In this document: one piece after another, positions 30,512-38,266 of the stretch
Layout of the letters: each line of letters starts with the position of its first letter
Numbering within the stretch: position 1 is the stretch's first letter
Assembly (NCBI GenBank): GCA_022561985.1
Contig: JADFQE010000010.1
Span: 1-40,788 of the forward strand
DNA length: 40,788 bases
Origin: Chloroflexota bacterium
GTDB lineage: Bacteria > Chloroflexota > Dehalococcoidia > Lucifugimonadales > Australimonadaceae
Reading direction: 5' to 3'
Program-made: the position numbers and the translations under genes
The notes under the pieces: generated by a model
What the model was told of the DNA's origin: nothing
The model's database searches: none
What the model saw: only the letters and a program-made list of their open reading frames with translations

Positions 30512-31474
30512 TCAGGACGCGGCGGCCCGCTGCTGCCGCTCCCAGCGGACCTCGTGCAGGAGGCGGAGGTCCCACAGCTCCAGGGGGTTCATCTGCTTCA
30601 CTTCCGGGTAGAGCATGGCCGAGAGACGGTGGACGTTGACGATGCCCTCCGGGTTCGGGAACAACGTCGGCTCGTACTCCGCGGCGCGCTCGTCGTACTG
30701 AGTGGCGAGGTGGTCCACCCATCCCTCCGGCAGCGGGTAGACGGGGTCGCGCAGTATGGTGAGCGTTTCCTCGCGGTTCGAGATGAAGAACTCCGCCGCC
30801 TCCGTCATCACGTGGATGACCCGCCTGGCCAGCTCGCTGTCCTTGAGGACGCTGGGCAGCATGCTCGTCAGCGTCATGTTCTTGATCATGGGGAAGGGGG
30901 GGAACTCGTAGACGCGCAGACCCGCCTTCCGTGCGGCATCCGCGCGCCGGGGCGCGATGAAGCAGGCGTCGGCGTCGCCGTCGCTGACGATCTGCATCGA
31001 GGACCGAGCCCCCTCTGTGTTCCTGCTGCTGCCGTCGTCCACCCAGTCAACCCTCTCGGTATCGACGCCCTGCATGTTCAGGAACAGCAGCTTGGTGCCA
31101 TCGTGGTGTCCGATGTGGCGCCCGTCGGTCCACAGGGGCTTGCCCACGACGCGCTTGCCGGTGAGCATCGGCAGCGACGTGATCTCCTGGGTCGTCGCGA
31201 TCCACACGTTCTCGAAGTTGACCGTCTGCCCCAGGCACACCATCGGGTGCCCTTCGGCGATCCGCTTGTACGGCGACACGTGGTCGCCCAGGATGAAGTC
31301 GATGTCGCCGCTGAAGAGCCGCTCCTCGTCGCGCGTCGCGTCGTCGGAGAACTCGAGCAGCCGCACGTCGACGCCGTGGTCCTCCCAGTACCCCTCGCGC
31401 TCCATGATGGTCATGAGCTCGACCATCGAGATGGAGCGGAACACGAACCGCACGTCCAGGTTCTTCGTCGCCAT
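30512..31474 (-). CDS. NMT1/THI5-like substrate-binding-fold protein without signal peptide
   Basis: 320 residues from ATG 31474; the GTG at 31480 is a weaker alternative. It begins at once with a beta-strand (LDVRFVFRSISMVELMTIM), and shows SGDIDFILGDHVSPYKRI, GKRVVGKPLWTDGRHIG, SDGDADACFIAPRRADAARK and VHRLSAMLYPEVK. This is the two-lobed periplasmic-binding-protein fold of the NMT1/SsuA group. No signal peptide or lipobox precedes it, so it is predicted to stay in the cytosol. It could be an enzyme of that fold, such as a dihydroxyphthalate decarboxylase or THI5-like protein, rather than a transporter part. It is between the Rieske oxygenase and the lipoprotein on the same strand. Confidence 0.75.
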   Translation of the reverse strand: MATKNLDVRFVFRSISMVELMTIMEREGYWEDHGVDVRLLEFSDDATRDEERLFSGDIDFILGDHVSPYKRIAEGHPMVCLGQTVNFENVWIATTQEITSLPMLTGKRVVGKPLWTDGRHIGHHDGTKLLFLNMQGVDTERVDWVDDGSSRNTEGARSSMQIVSDGDADACFIAPRRADAARKAGLRVYEFPPFPMIKNMTLTSMLPSVLKDSELARRVIHVMTEAAEFFISNREETLTILRDPVYPLPEGWVDHLATQYDERAAEYEPTLFPNPEGIVNVHRLSAMLYPEVKQMNPLELWDLRLLHEVRWERQQRAAAS

Positions 31475-31721
31475 GGTCACCCGCCTTCTGCGCCCCAGCG
31501 TTCACGGAGCGGTCTCGTTCCCCGGGCGATGAGCCGGCATCTCCGGGCAAAGAGTTGCGGATCCATCTCATCGCGGGCCGGAAGAAGCGTTGCAACCGCT
31601 CCGACACTCATACGCGACGATGTTTTACCACATGCGCGCCCCAGCCGCCATCGCCGCGAGCGACGTAGGGCGAGTGAGCGCCCCGTGAGGGCCGCCTTCA
31701 CGCGCGGCGGATGGACCCAGC

Positions 31722-32888
31722 CTAGGCACGTCTTGTGAGGTTCGCCCTGTCCTGCCGCAGCTGCCTCACGCCTTCGTCGATATTCGTGTCGATCATGGGG
31801 TGGTCAGGGTCGCGCTGGTAGCCCAGGGGGTCTTCTCCGCGGGCGACGCGCTCGATCTGCTCCTTCATGTGACGGCGCAGCAGGACGACGCCCCGGTCGG
31901 AGTAGCTGAGGTGCTCGGCGGAGCGGTTCGAGATCGGGCCCTGCGTCTCCCAGGCCATCTGGTCCTGCGAGTTCACGCTGTGCAGGATGAACCTGGTCTC
32001 CGGGTGGGACTTCTCGGGGTCCTCCTTGATCGGGTCTTCGAAGGTGATCTCCGGATCGAAGGCATCCTCAGGCTCGCTGCCATCCTCAGTCGGGTAGAAG
32101 AACATGCGCATGTGCATGGTGTGGGTGTCGTCGATGGGGACGCGGAACTGCGAGCTGGCGCCCTGGCGCAGGATATTCGGGAAGAGGACGGGGTGCTCGT
32201 CCACCATCCCGTTGACGTAGGTGCGCTTCTTCATGAGGGCGCCGTAATCGGTGACGAAGAACTCGTAGGATTCAACGTCGTCGGTGAAGCCCCGTGTGGT
32301 GCTAGGGGGTTTCCGCCCGCGCCCGATGAATTCCTGGTGGAGGATCTGGAGATGGGCCGGGTCCATGGAGTTTTCCATGGCCTGGAACCAGTTCGCGTTG
32401 AGCTTTGGGTGAATCAGCCAAACGCGCGTGCCGTCCTTCCGGAACAGCGTGTCGTAGTGGACCATGGGCGGCGCTGGCAGCGGGCCCATGTAGGCCCAGA
32501 CCATGCCCAGGTAGACCTGGACCGGGTAGGCCGTCTGCTTGACGCTCTTCATGATCGCGTCGTTGCGCTCCGGCGGCGTCTCGAGGATGTTGCCCTCGCA
32601 GTCGTACAGCCAGCCGTGGTACGCGCACGAGATGCCGCGCTCCTCGACACGCCCGTAGACCAGCGACGCGCCGCGGTGCGAGCAGTGGTCGGCCAGCAAC
32701 CCCATGCGGCCACTCTTGTCCTTGAAGATGACGAGGTCCTCGCCCAAGATGCGCACGAACTTGGTCGGGTGCTCGTCGTCGATATCCCGCGCCAGTGAGA
32801 TCGGGTGCCAGTACATGCGGAGCACGGCTCCGGCAGGCGTGCCGGGGCCGATCCTGGTGATCAGATCATTCTCTTCCTGAGTTAGCAT
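31722..32888 (-). CDS. Rieske non-heme iron oxygenase, alpha-type subunit
   Basis: 388 residues from ATG 32888, with GAGGAGG six bases upstream; the GTG at 32894 touches that site. Rieske [2Fe-2S] ligands: Cys69/His71 (ADHCSHRGASL) and Cys88/His91 (ISCAYHGWLYD). The mononuclear iron motif NSMDPAHLQILHQEF provides His179 and His184, with bridging Asp176. Length and the two motifs match phthalate-4,5-dioxygenase/vanillate demethylase-type single-oligomer enzymes, which hydroxylate or demethylate aromatic compounds. They need a reductase, which is not in the window. The next genes on the strand are the two binding proteins, suggesting uptake and attack of one compound class. Confidence 0.93.
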   Translation of the reverse strand: MLTQEENDLITRIGPGTPAGAVLRMYWHPISLARDIDDEHPTKFVRILGEDLVIFKDKSGRMGLLADHCSHRGASLVYGRVEERGISCAYHGWLYDCEGNILETPPERNDAIMKSVKQTAYPVQVYLGMVWAYMGPLPAPPMVHYDTLFRKDGTRVWLIHPKLNANWFQAMENSMDPAHLQILHQEFIGRGRKPPSTTRGFTDDVESYEFFVTDYGALMKKRTYVNGMVDEHPVLFPNILRQGASSQFRVPIDDTHTMHMRMFFYPTEDGSEPEDAFDPEITFEDPIKEDPEKSHPETRFILHSVNSQDQMAWETQGPISNRSAEHLSYSDRGVVLLRRHMKEQIERVARGEDPLGYQRDPDHPMIDTNIDEGVRQLRQDRANLTRRA

Positions 32889-32991
32889 CTTCACCCTCCT
32901 CGCAAGAGATCAAGCAACCGTCTGAGCACATCGTACCCCAACGGATGCCGATGGCCACCCACCATCGTCCAGGGATCTTCCCGGGCTGGGC

Positions 32992-33258
32992 GTGAACGTG
33001 GCAAGCGCGGACTTGATCTTCGCCGCGCCGGCCGACGAAGGCTGGTACGGCGTCGACGCCGAGAGCATGCCCGTCACCTTTTTCGGCGGGCACACCGTGA
33101 CGAGCATGTTTTGGCGAGTGTCCGCAAACGCTGCCCCAGCGCCCGAGCTGCAGGACGACCCAGACGTACTCGAGCGCGTGGGCGGTGGTCTCGTGACCGC
33201 CGCGGTCATCATCGGGGGCATCTACCTCATCTCACGGTCCAACAAGGCGAGGGCATAG
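32992..33258 (+). CDS. Small membrane protein, first of three (88 aa)
   Basis: GTG 32992 is the only usable start I see, with no good ribosome site; the true start may differ. The chain has a soluble N-terminal part (FAAPADEGWYGVDAESMP, VTFFGG) and one helix near the C terminus (GGGLVTAAVIIGGIYLIS) followed by a basic tail SRSNKARA, so it is probably anchored with the C terminus in the cytosol. No family is recognised. It begins a tight plus-strand trio with gaps of four bases, quite unlike the catabolic genes to the left. It may be a viral or mobile-element envelope protein. Confidence 0.55.
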   Translation: MNVASADLIFAAPADEGWYGVDAESMPVTFFGGHTVTSMFWRVSANAAPAPELQDDPDVLERVGGGLVTAAVIIGGIYLISRSNKARA

Positions 33259-33262
33259 GTGT

Positions 33263-33454
33263 ATGAACACACCGATTCTCATCATCGCCGGCGTCCTCCT
33301 GCTGCTCTACATACGGCAGCAGTCGGGGATCAGCGTGACCGAAGCGTTTGCAGCTCGGGATGAGCTCCGCGAGTTCTTCACGACGAACGAGGGGATCCAG
33401 ATCCCCGTTATGCCGGGCGGCTTCGTCCCGGGCGGCCCGTTCAGGGGGTTGTAG
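33263..33454 (+). CDS. Small membrane protein, second of three (63 aa)
   Basis: ATG 33263, four bases after the previous stop, with AGGTG close upstream. The N-terminal helix TPILIIAGVLLLLYI is followed by RQQSGISVTEAFAARDEL and a Gly/Pro-rich tail (MPGGFVPGGPFRGL). It is a single-span protein with a short soluble tail of unknown family. Confidence 0.6.
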   Translation: MNTPILIIAGVLLLLYIRQQSGISVTEAFAARDELREFFTTNEGIQIPVMPGGFVPGGPFRGL

Positions 33455-33458
33455 GCCC

Positions 33459-33956
33459 ATGGCGAGCGGCAACAACGGCAGCATCATCGTCATCGGGTTG
33501 CTCGCGTGGCTAGCCTTCCGTGCCTCTCAACCTGAGTCGTCCGACCCCGCGACCGCCCTCGCTGAGGCAGAGAGTCGGCAGAACGCGGAGGACGCCCGAC
33601 TCGCGCCCATCCGCCAGGAAGCGGCCGAAGAAGACGCGCGTCGGGCGCTCAACAGGCGTGAACAGCAGGAGACGGCCGACATCCTCCGGGAGTTCCGGGG
33701 GCGTCGAGACCAGATGAGCTTCATCGCCCCCATCGGAATCGAGGAGCAGGAGCGGTTGCGGCAGACTGTCGATGCGGCGTCCTCCCGACGACGGAGGCAA
33801 CTGAGAGAAGAGGCACGCGCACTCCAACGCGAACTGGGCCCCGCCTTCGAAGTCGTCGGTGCTCGTGAAACCAGGCCCGTCCAGAGGCCGGAGAGGGGCG
33901 TCGAGACGGCGTTCCTCCGCCGAGGCACTGGCCGGAACCTGATCGTCGACCTCTAA
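33459..33956 (+). CDS. Small membrane protein with coiled coil, third of three (165 aa)
   Basis: ATG 33459, four bases after the previous stop; GGGGG lies upstream. A single N-terminal helix (SIIVIGLLAWLAFRA) is followed by some 100 residues rich in Glu, Arg, Ala and Gln with heptad character (AEAESRQNAEDARLAPIRQE and on), then a short conserved-looking block (SFIAPIGIEEQERLRQ) and a basic C terminus. No family is recognised. An N-terminal anchor plus a coiled coil would suit a spike, spanin-like or scaffold protein. It is the last of the trio; the next gene is on the other strand. Confidence 0.6.
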   Translation: MASGNNGSIIVIGLLAWLAFRASQPESSDPATALAEAESRQNAEDARLAPIRQEAAEEDARRALNRREQQETADILREFRGRRDQMSFIAPIGIEEQERLRQTVDAASSRRRRQLREEARALQRELGPAFEVVGARETRPVQRPERGVETAFLRRGTGRNLIVDL

Positions 33957-34132
33957 CGCTCCGCGCTTTGGCTGGCGTCCCGCTGCCCACAGCTAGGTCA
34001 CCGAGGCCATCGCTGGGGCCGCACACATCGGAACCGTGACTAGCTTTAGTTTTTTCGGCGGGATGATAAAGCTTTGTGCCCGCCGCGCCGGTATAGGGTC
34101 TTGGGAGAGAGCTAGGGGCGACAGCAGCTATC

Positions 34133-35104
34133 TTAGGCGCGGACGAAGACCGCCTCTAACAGCAGCGTGTCGGCCACGGTGGGGTGCGGTCGCAGTCCAC
34201 CGGACTCGATGGTCCAGCCGGCTCGGCCAAAAAGCGCCGAGTAATCATGCGAGTAGTCGACGGGAGTGTTGCCCCAGTTACCATAGGCGGAATGGGGGCC
34301 GAGGTGAGGCGCCCGCTGCCGCTCTTGGATGACGATCCGCGTGGCGATCCCTCTGTCGCTGATGACGCCAATAAGCTGCTCCAGATAGTCCTGGTCGAGG
34401 AACAGGAAGGTCTGCTTGACCAGCAGCGCATCGAATTGGCTGTCGGTACTCCGGCAGTAGTCGAGGAAGTCGCCGCAGTGGAATACAAAGCGGCTCTCGT
34501 CGGGCCAGTGCTGGCTGGCCTGATGAACCGCGGCGGCTGAGATATCCACTCCAACGAAGCGGGCGATGTCCACGCCCTGGAATTGCAGGCAAAACAGGCT
34601 GGCGCCGTTCATGGCGCCCAGCTCCAGGATGCTCAGCGACCGGCCAATGGAGCGGTACAGGCTCCGGGTGGCCCCGTAGGCATACTCGGCACAACGAGCT
34701 TTAGGGTCGGCAAACGCCCGTTCCCCCCATCCGAGGGCGGTCCGGGACGTCCACACGTGTTGTGCAGCGTCTCTGCGTTGGATCGTAGACAGTCCCTTCA
34801 GCCGTTGGTTGAGCACGTGCTGGGCATACCGCACGTGCCCACCGACTATGAGCATGAGGCCACGGAACAGGAGCCTGTGATGCCGGTCAAGGCCATAGCC
34901 AGCCCCAGCAACGTAGGAGAGCTGCGGGAGCGGCACGAACCAGAAAGCGGCACGCACTGGCCAGGTTAGTCCCGTTAGGATCGCCCTGAGACGTTTTCGC
35001 AAGCGAATCCCGTGTCCGCCCAGTGCACCAAGCATCAATTGTGCTGGCAAGGGTACCAGCAGGGACCCGGCTTTACCACCGGACCTGAGTGGGTCGATGT
35101 CCAA
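34133..35104 (-). CDS. Class I SAM-dependent methyltransferase, unknown substrate
   Basis: 323 residues from TTG 35104 (AGGA four bases upstream); ATG 35035 is an alternative that lacks a ribosome site. The N-terminal 120 residues are partly hydrophobic (ILTGLTWPVRAAFWFVPLPQ, LLFRGLMLIVGGHV) and of unknown role. The catalytic domain starts near 155 with LSILELGAMNGASLF (motif I), FVGVDISAAAVHQA, RFVFHCGDFLDY and FDALLVKQTFLFLD. It also has YGNWGNTPVDYSHDY before the C terminus. Composition is less GC-biased than the left of the window and the gene is alone on its strand, so recent arrival is plausible. Confidence 0.75.
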   Translation of the reverse strand: MDIDPLRSGGKAGSLLVPLPAQLMLGALGGHGIRLRKRLRAILTGLTWPVRAAFWFVPLPQLSYVAGAGYGLDRHHRLLFRGLMLIVGGHVRYAQHVLNQRLKGLSTIQRRDAAQHVWTSRTALGWGERAFADPKARCAEYAYGATRSLYRSIGRSLSILELGAMNGASLFCLQFQGVDIARFVGVDISAAAVHQASQHWPDESRFVFHCGDFLDYCRSTDSQFDALLVKQTFLFLDQDYLEQLIGVISDRGIATRIVIQERQRAPHLGPHSAYGNWGNTPVDYSHDYSALFGRAGWTIESGGLRPHPTVADTLLLEAVFVRA

Positions 35105-35428
35105 AAGGTCCTACGTGGGCATTGCGTTCTGCCACCGGGGTCCGGCGAGGTGGCCGGCACGACGACAGACTGGCTAGAAACAAATTCAACATTTGATGCG
35201 ATGCGGGTCGGCTCCGCGGGTGGGTGGCTTCAGCTTAGTTCCTTGGCCGTCGCCGAAGATGCTGACCACCGCGCGCAACGCGCACTCCCGGACATAGCTT
35301 GTTTACATGGCACCGGTCCCCGAGTTCAATCACCCGGCCTGGTCCCATGGGCCGCCAGAAAAGCGCGCACCACATCCCACAAGCCGGCCTATGACCTGCC
35401 TCATCGCATAGAGCCAGGCGATGCGTGA
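35105..35428. other. No gene recognised
   Basis: A plus-strand frame is open here but its translation has no recognisable structure or ribosome site. An AT-rich patch with CAAAT-TCAAC-ATTTG lies near 35180-35200 and could belong to the methyltransferase control region. I see no tRNA, repeat or promoter that I can support. Confidence 0.4.
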
Positions 35429-35611
35429 ACCCACTGGACGGATCTGGAAGTCGTAGCCGAAGCACTACGTTCCGACAACCTCACGGAAGAAGCCCTCCAG
35501 AAGGCAGGAGTTACCACCGCGGCCGCAGGGAGTTTCACTGGCAAGATCCCAAAGTACGTCCGTGTGGCAGTGGGACGGGCTCTAGCTTCCGAAGCCCCGC
35601 CCGTTCCCTGA
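35429..35611 (+). pseudogene. Possible 3' gene remnant
   Basis: Sixty sense codons without a usable start between TGA 35426 and TGA 35609. The translation looks like real protein (DLEVVAEALRSDNLTEEA, then LQKAGVTTAAAGSFTGKIP, then YVRVAVGRALAS). Helical and strand patterns and codon use are sensible. The family is not identified. It ends 117 bases before the tRNA fragment and is probably the tail of a gene cut by recombination. Confidence 0.35.
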
Positions 35612-35632
35612 ATAGACGCCCGTTTCAGACTC

Positions 35633-35655
35633 TTTGGCTGTCAGTTTGGCTGTCA
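35633..35655. repeat. Two direct copies of TTTGGCTGTCA
   Basis: Perfect 11-mers at 35633-35643 and 35645-35655, period 12. They lie 73 bases from the tRNA fragment. Direct short repeats at this distance are typical of arm-type integrase or excisionase binding sites; this is inference. Confidence 0.6.
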
Positions 35656-35727
35656 AACACGCGCGAGCCACGATCCACTGCGGATGGGCACTCTGCTCTA
35701 CACGAGATGACGGCAAGGTAAAAGCGT

Positions 35728-35773
35728 TGGTGGAGCCGAGGGGATTCGAACCCCTGACCCCCTGCTTGCAAAG
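35728..35773 (-). other. 3' fragment of tRNA-Ala(TGC): probable attachment-site scar
   Basis: Read on the minus strand, the 46 bases run from the anticodon loop (CTTTGCAAGCAGG) through the variable loop, the T arm (GGGGTTCGAATCCCC) and the acceptor strand to the encoded CCA. The T stem pairs perfectly. The 5' part is absent: left of the TGC loop the anticodon stem is not continued (GCTA where CCTGC is needed) and no D arm follows. Partial tRNA 3' ends of this kind are left by tyrosine integrases. In the simplest model, the sequence to the right (5' side) belongs to the element and that to the left is the old chromosome. Confidence 0.85.
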
Positions 35774-35940
35774 TAGCTCGACGGCTTCGCTGTGCGATTA
35801 GTCGTGCAACGCTATGCGAAAACCATGCAGTTAGGGGGTCAGTTTTTTCCTTGGGCGTCTAGGGATTATCATCCTGGTGAACGGCACGAACGTACAGAAT
35901 CGGGACAGGAGCATTTCCCCTCGGGCCGACCGAGCAGATC

Positions 35941-36007
35941 GTGCAAGCTTAGCTCAGCCAGCTGGCTAGCTATGCACGCATGCTTGCAGGCAGCGCAGGT
36001 CTGCAAG
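35941..36007. repeat. Cluster of palindromes beside the tRNA fragment
   Basis: AGCCAGCTGGCT (35956-35967) is a perfect 12-bp palindrome, flanked by TAGCT/AGCTA and, further out, GTGCA (35941) and TGCAC (to 35977), forming an extended near-perfect hairpin. CTTGCAG (35983-35989) pairs with CTGCAAG (36001-36007). The surrounding 379 bases, 35774-36152, hold no recognisable gene. Confidence 0.75.
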
Positions 36008-36152
36008 CTAGCTGACTGTGCACCGTTGGGTCCATTGGGGCCGTCCGCCCCATAGGTCGACTAAGCCTGCTCGGCCTGACCTGCCTGGCAGGTGATCTGC
36101 TCCTAAGACCAAACAGACTAAAGCTAATCAGCTCGCCACCTGCGGGCATCCC

Positions 36153-37172
36153 TTAGCGTCGGTACTCGTCGCCGCAGTCCCCGATTAGGCGGTAGAGATC
36201 ACGCGAATTCCGGAGAACGGCCTCGATCCGGTCAAGGTCATCCCCGTCGAGGGCGAACTGGAAAACTCGAGCGTTCTCTTCCCGATGGTCGGTCAGGCCC
36301 AATCGGGCGCCGACGATCACCCCGGCAACTGTTGGCCGGTCCAGAATGTACCGCACGGCGACGTTGGCGATGCTCACACCGTTCTTGTCGCCGATACCCT
36401 TCAACGTGACCAGGAGCTGCTGAAACAAGTCCCAATCGCCCCAGGCTTCAATAATCCGCACATACTTTGAGAGGCTGGCGGTGTCCAATGCGCTGCCCCG
36501 AGGCTGTGGCTGCCCCAGGTACTTGTCGGACAGCAGCCCGCCACATAAGGTCCCGTATGTGAGGAGCTGGATGCCGGACTCCTGACAAAACTGGACCATC
36601 CGAACCTCAGGGCGCCGATCGATCAGCGAGAACTGCACCTGGTTGGACACAACCGTGATTCCGTGGTCGACGATGCGTTTCAGGTGCTCTGTGTCGAAAT
36701 TGGTCAGGCCAAGGTGTCGAATCTTGCCCTGACCCTGAAGCTCGGACAAATAGGCCAGCGCGTCGAGGTAGTTGCTGTCCGCATAGTCCCACCAGTGGAA
36801 CTGCAGTAGATCCACGGCCTCAACACCCATCCTCCGCAGGGACACCGCGACGTTCGCTTCGACCAGCCCGCGCGTCATCTTGCCCGGTTGCGGCACCCAC
36901 TTGGTGAACGCCTGGACACCGGACAGCGATTCGAGTCCACGGGAGGCAGACAGTTCACGGCGAAATTGCCCGACGAAATCCTCCGCCGGTCCGTAATGGT
37001 CTGCCAGGTCCCACGTGGTGAACCCGGAGTCCAGATAATCGAACATGTTCTCGACTGCGGTCTCAGGATCGATGAGCCCATGGGCGCCGGACACTTGCCA
37101 CATCCCGTTCAAGATGCGGCAAATTCGCAGGTCAGACGTGAACTGGGTTCTGCTTGCTTCAGGGAGAGTCAC
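36153..37172 (-). CDS. Aldo/keto reductase
   Basis: 339 residues from GTG 37172, two bases after the LLM stop; the longer frame to 37262 lies inside the LLM gene. Barrel landmarks: LRICRILNGMWQVSG, TTWDLADHYGPAEDFVG (Asp and catalytic Tyr), AFTKWVPQ (Lys), LLQFHWWDYAD (His), IRHLGLTNFD, VVSNQVQFSLIDRR and the NADPH-binding VAGVIVGARLGLTDH. The catalytic tetrad Asp-Tyr-Lys-His is complete. It reduces a carbonyl with NADPH; the substrate is unknown. It is tightly paired with the LLM gene, suggesting serial redox steps. Confidence 0.9.
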   Translation of the reverse strand: MTLPEASRTQFTSDLRICRILNGMWQVSGAHGLIDPETAVENMFDYLDSGFTTWDLADHYGPAEDFVGQFRRELSASRGLESLSGVQAFTKWVPQPGKMTRGLVEANVAVSLRRMGVEAVDLLQFHWWDYADSNYLDALAYLSELQGQGKIRHLGLTNFDTEHLKRIVDHGITVVSNQVQFSLIDRRPEVRMVQFCQESGIQLLTYGTLCGGLLSDKYLGQPQPRGSALDTASLSKYVRIIEAWGDWDLFQQLLVTLKGIGDKNGVSIANVAVRYILDRPTVAGVIVGARLGLTDHREENARVFQFALDGDDLDRIEAVLRNSRDLYRLIGDCGDEYRR

Positions 37173-37174
37173 GG

Positions 37175-38089
37175 CTACGAGGTTAGCGGCCCAACTTGGG
37201 TAGCCAGTATTTCGAGCTTGGCCAGATCTGGCCCGGGGAGGCCCAGCATCAGCAGATCGCATCCCGCGTCGCCGAACGACGTGATGCGGTCAGCGATTTC
37301 AGCGGGTGTGCCGCAGGCGGTCTCGTCCATGGGGTAGCCAGGCCCGTAGTAGGTCGCGAGATTCCGTTCCAGTTCCTCCGCTGCCTGACGGCGATTCGGC
37401 CCGGGGTTTGTGTACAGCAGCTTTCCATTGGTGAGCGTGGAGGGATCTCTTCCAGCTTCTTCGGCCGCCCGCGTGACGGTCGTCCAACGAGCCGCGAAGG
37501 ACTCGGGCGTGCCGCGGCCACCATTAACCCACCCATCTGCTATCCGGCCGGCCCTTTTGAGCGAAGCCTCCGCTGTGGAGCCCAACAGCAAGGGAATGCC
37601 ACCCGGCCGTTGCGGTTTGGGCGATATGTTCGCTTGGTCTAGGGTGTAGTACTTCCCTTGGAAAGTGACGTCGGACTCCGACCACAGCAGACGCATCACT
37701 CGCATGCCTTCGACCAAACGTCCCGTGCGCTGCGAGATGGGGATTCCCTTCGCGGCGTAATCCGAGTCGCGGCCCCCCTGGGATATGCCCAGGGTCAGCC
37801 GTTCTCCCGAGAGAGCGTTCAATGTAGCTGCCTGCTGGGCCATCTCTACAGGATGACGGATGTTGAGCAGGTCAACGGCCGTGCCGAGGCCGATGCGATG
37901 GGTCACGGCTGCGGCGTACGCCAGCATCGTCATGGGGTGGGCCAGATGATTCCTGTGGAACAGCTTACTGATCACCCAGAGCGAGTCGAAACCCAATGCA
38001 TCCGCCCTGCGGCAGAACTCCAACAAGTCTTCGGTCTTGGGCACTTCGCTGCCCCAGATCGTTGGGATGAGTAGGCCGAGCTTAGGCAT
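37175..38089 (-). CDS. LLM-class flavin/F420-dependent oxidoreductase
   Basis: 304 residues from ATG 38089, with AGGAGG nine bases upstream; the frame to 38194 has no such site. Luciferase-like barrel: MPKLGLLIPTIWG, AYAAAVTHRIGLGTAV, IRHPVEMAQQAATLNALSG, ERLTLGISQGGRDSDY, MRLLWSESDVTFQGKYY and IPLLLGSTAEASLKRAGRIA. It is not closely similar to the LLM gene at 20371, so it is a separate lineage. A single-component F420 enzyme is probable. It heads the operon with the aldo/keto reductase and is divergent from the GAF gene. Confidence 0.88.
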   Translation of the reverse strand: MPKLGLLIPTIWGSEVPKTEDLLEFCRRADALGFDSLWVISKLFHRNHLAHPMTMLAYAAAVTHRIGLGTAVDLLNIRHPVEMAQQAATLNALSGERLTLGISQGGRDSDYAAKGIPISQRTGRLVEGMRVMRLLWSESDVTFQGKYYTLDQANISPKPQRPGGIPLLLGSTAEASLKRAGRIADGWVNGGRGTPESFAARWTTVTRAAEEAGRDPSTLTNGKLLYTNPGPNRRQAAEELERNLATYYGPGYPMDETACGTPAEIADRITSFGDAGCDLLMLGLPGPDLAKLEILATQVGPLTS

Positions 38090-38164
38090 CGATGACGACC
38101 TCCTGGTCTCTAAGGCGGCCCGGCCCGTCGGCCACTGACCCAGAGCGGATGCTACATCAGCGGC

Positions 38165-38193
38165 TTGCCTCCCTGGCGCGCGGTTCCTACACA
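38165..38193 (+). promoter_or_regulatory. Candidate sigma70 promoter of the GAF gene
   Basis: TTGCCT (38165-38170), 17-base spacer, TACACA (38188-38193), about 75 bases before the ATG at 38267. AAGGA at 38252-38256 serves as the ribosome site. Confidence 0.4.
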
Positions 38194-38266
38194 ATCGCGC
38201 GGCGTGGGGCTAAATTCAAGGCCGAAACTGAGCGTCTTCGGTCAGCCGGGCAAGGATATGTAGATT

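Noticed and set aside
35300-35345. Possible tRNA-like 3' end (GAGTTCAATC)
   Set aside because: The stem does not pair and there is no acceptor or anticodon arm.
35012-35428. 138-codon plus-strand frame
   Set aside because: No ribosome site, unstructured translation, and it starts inside the methyltransferase gene.
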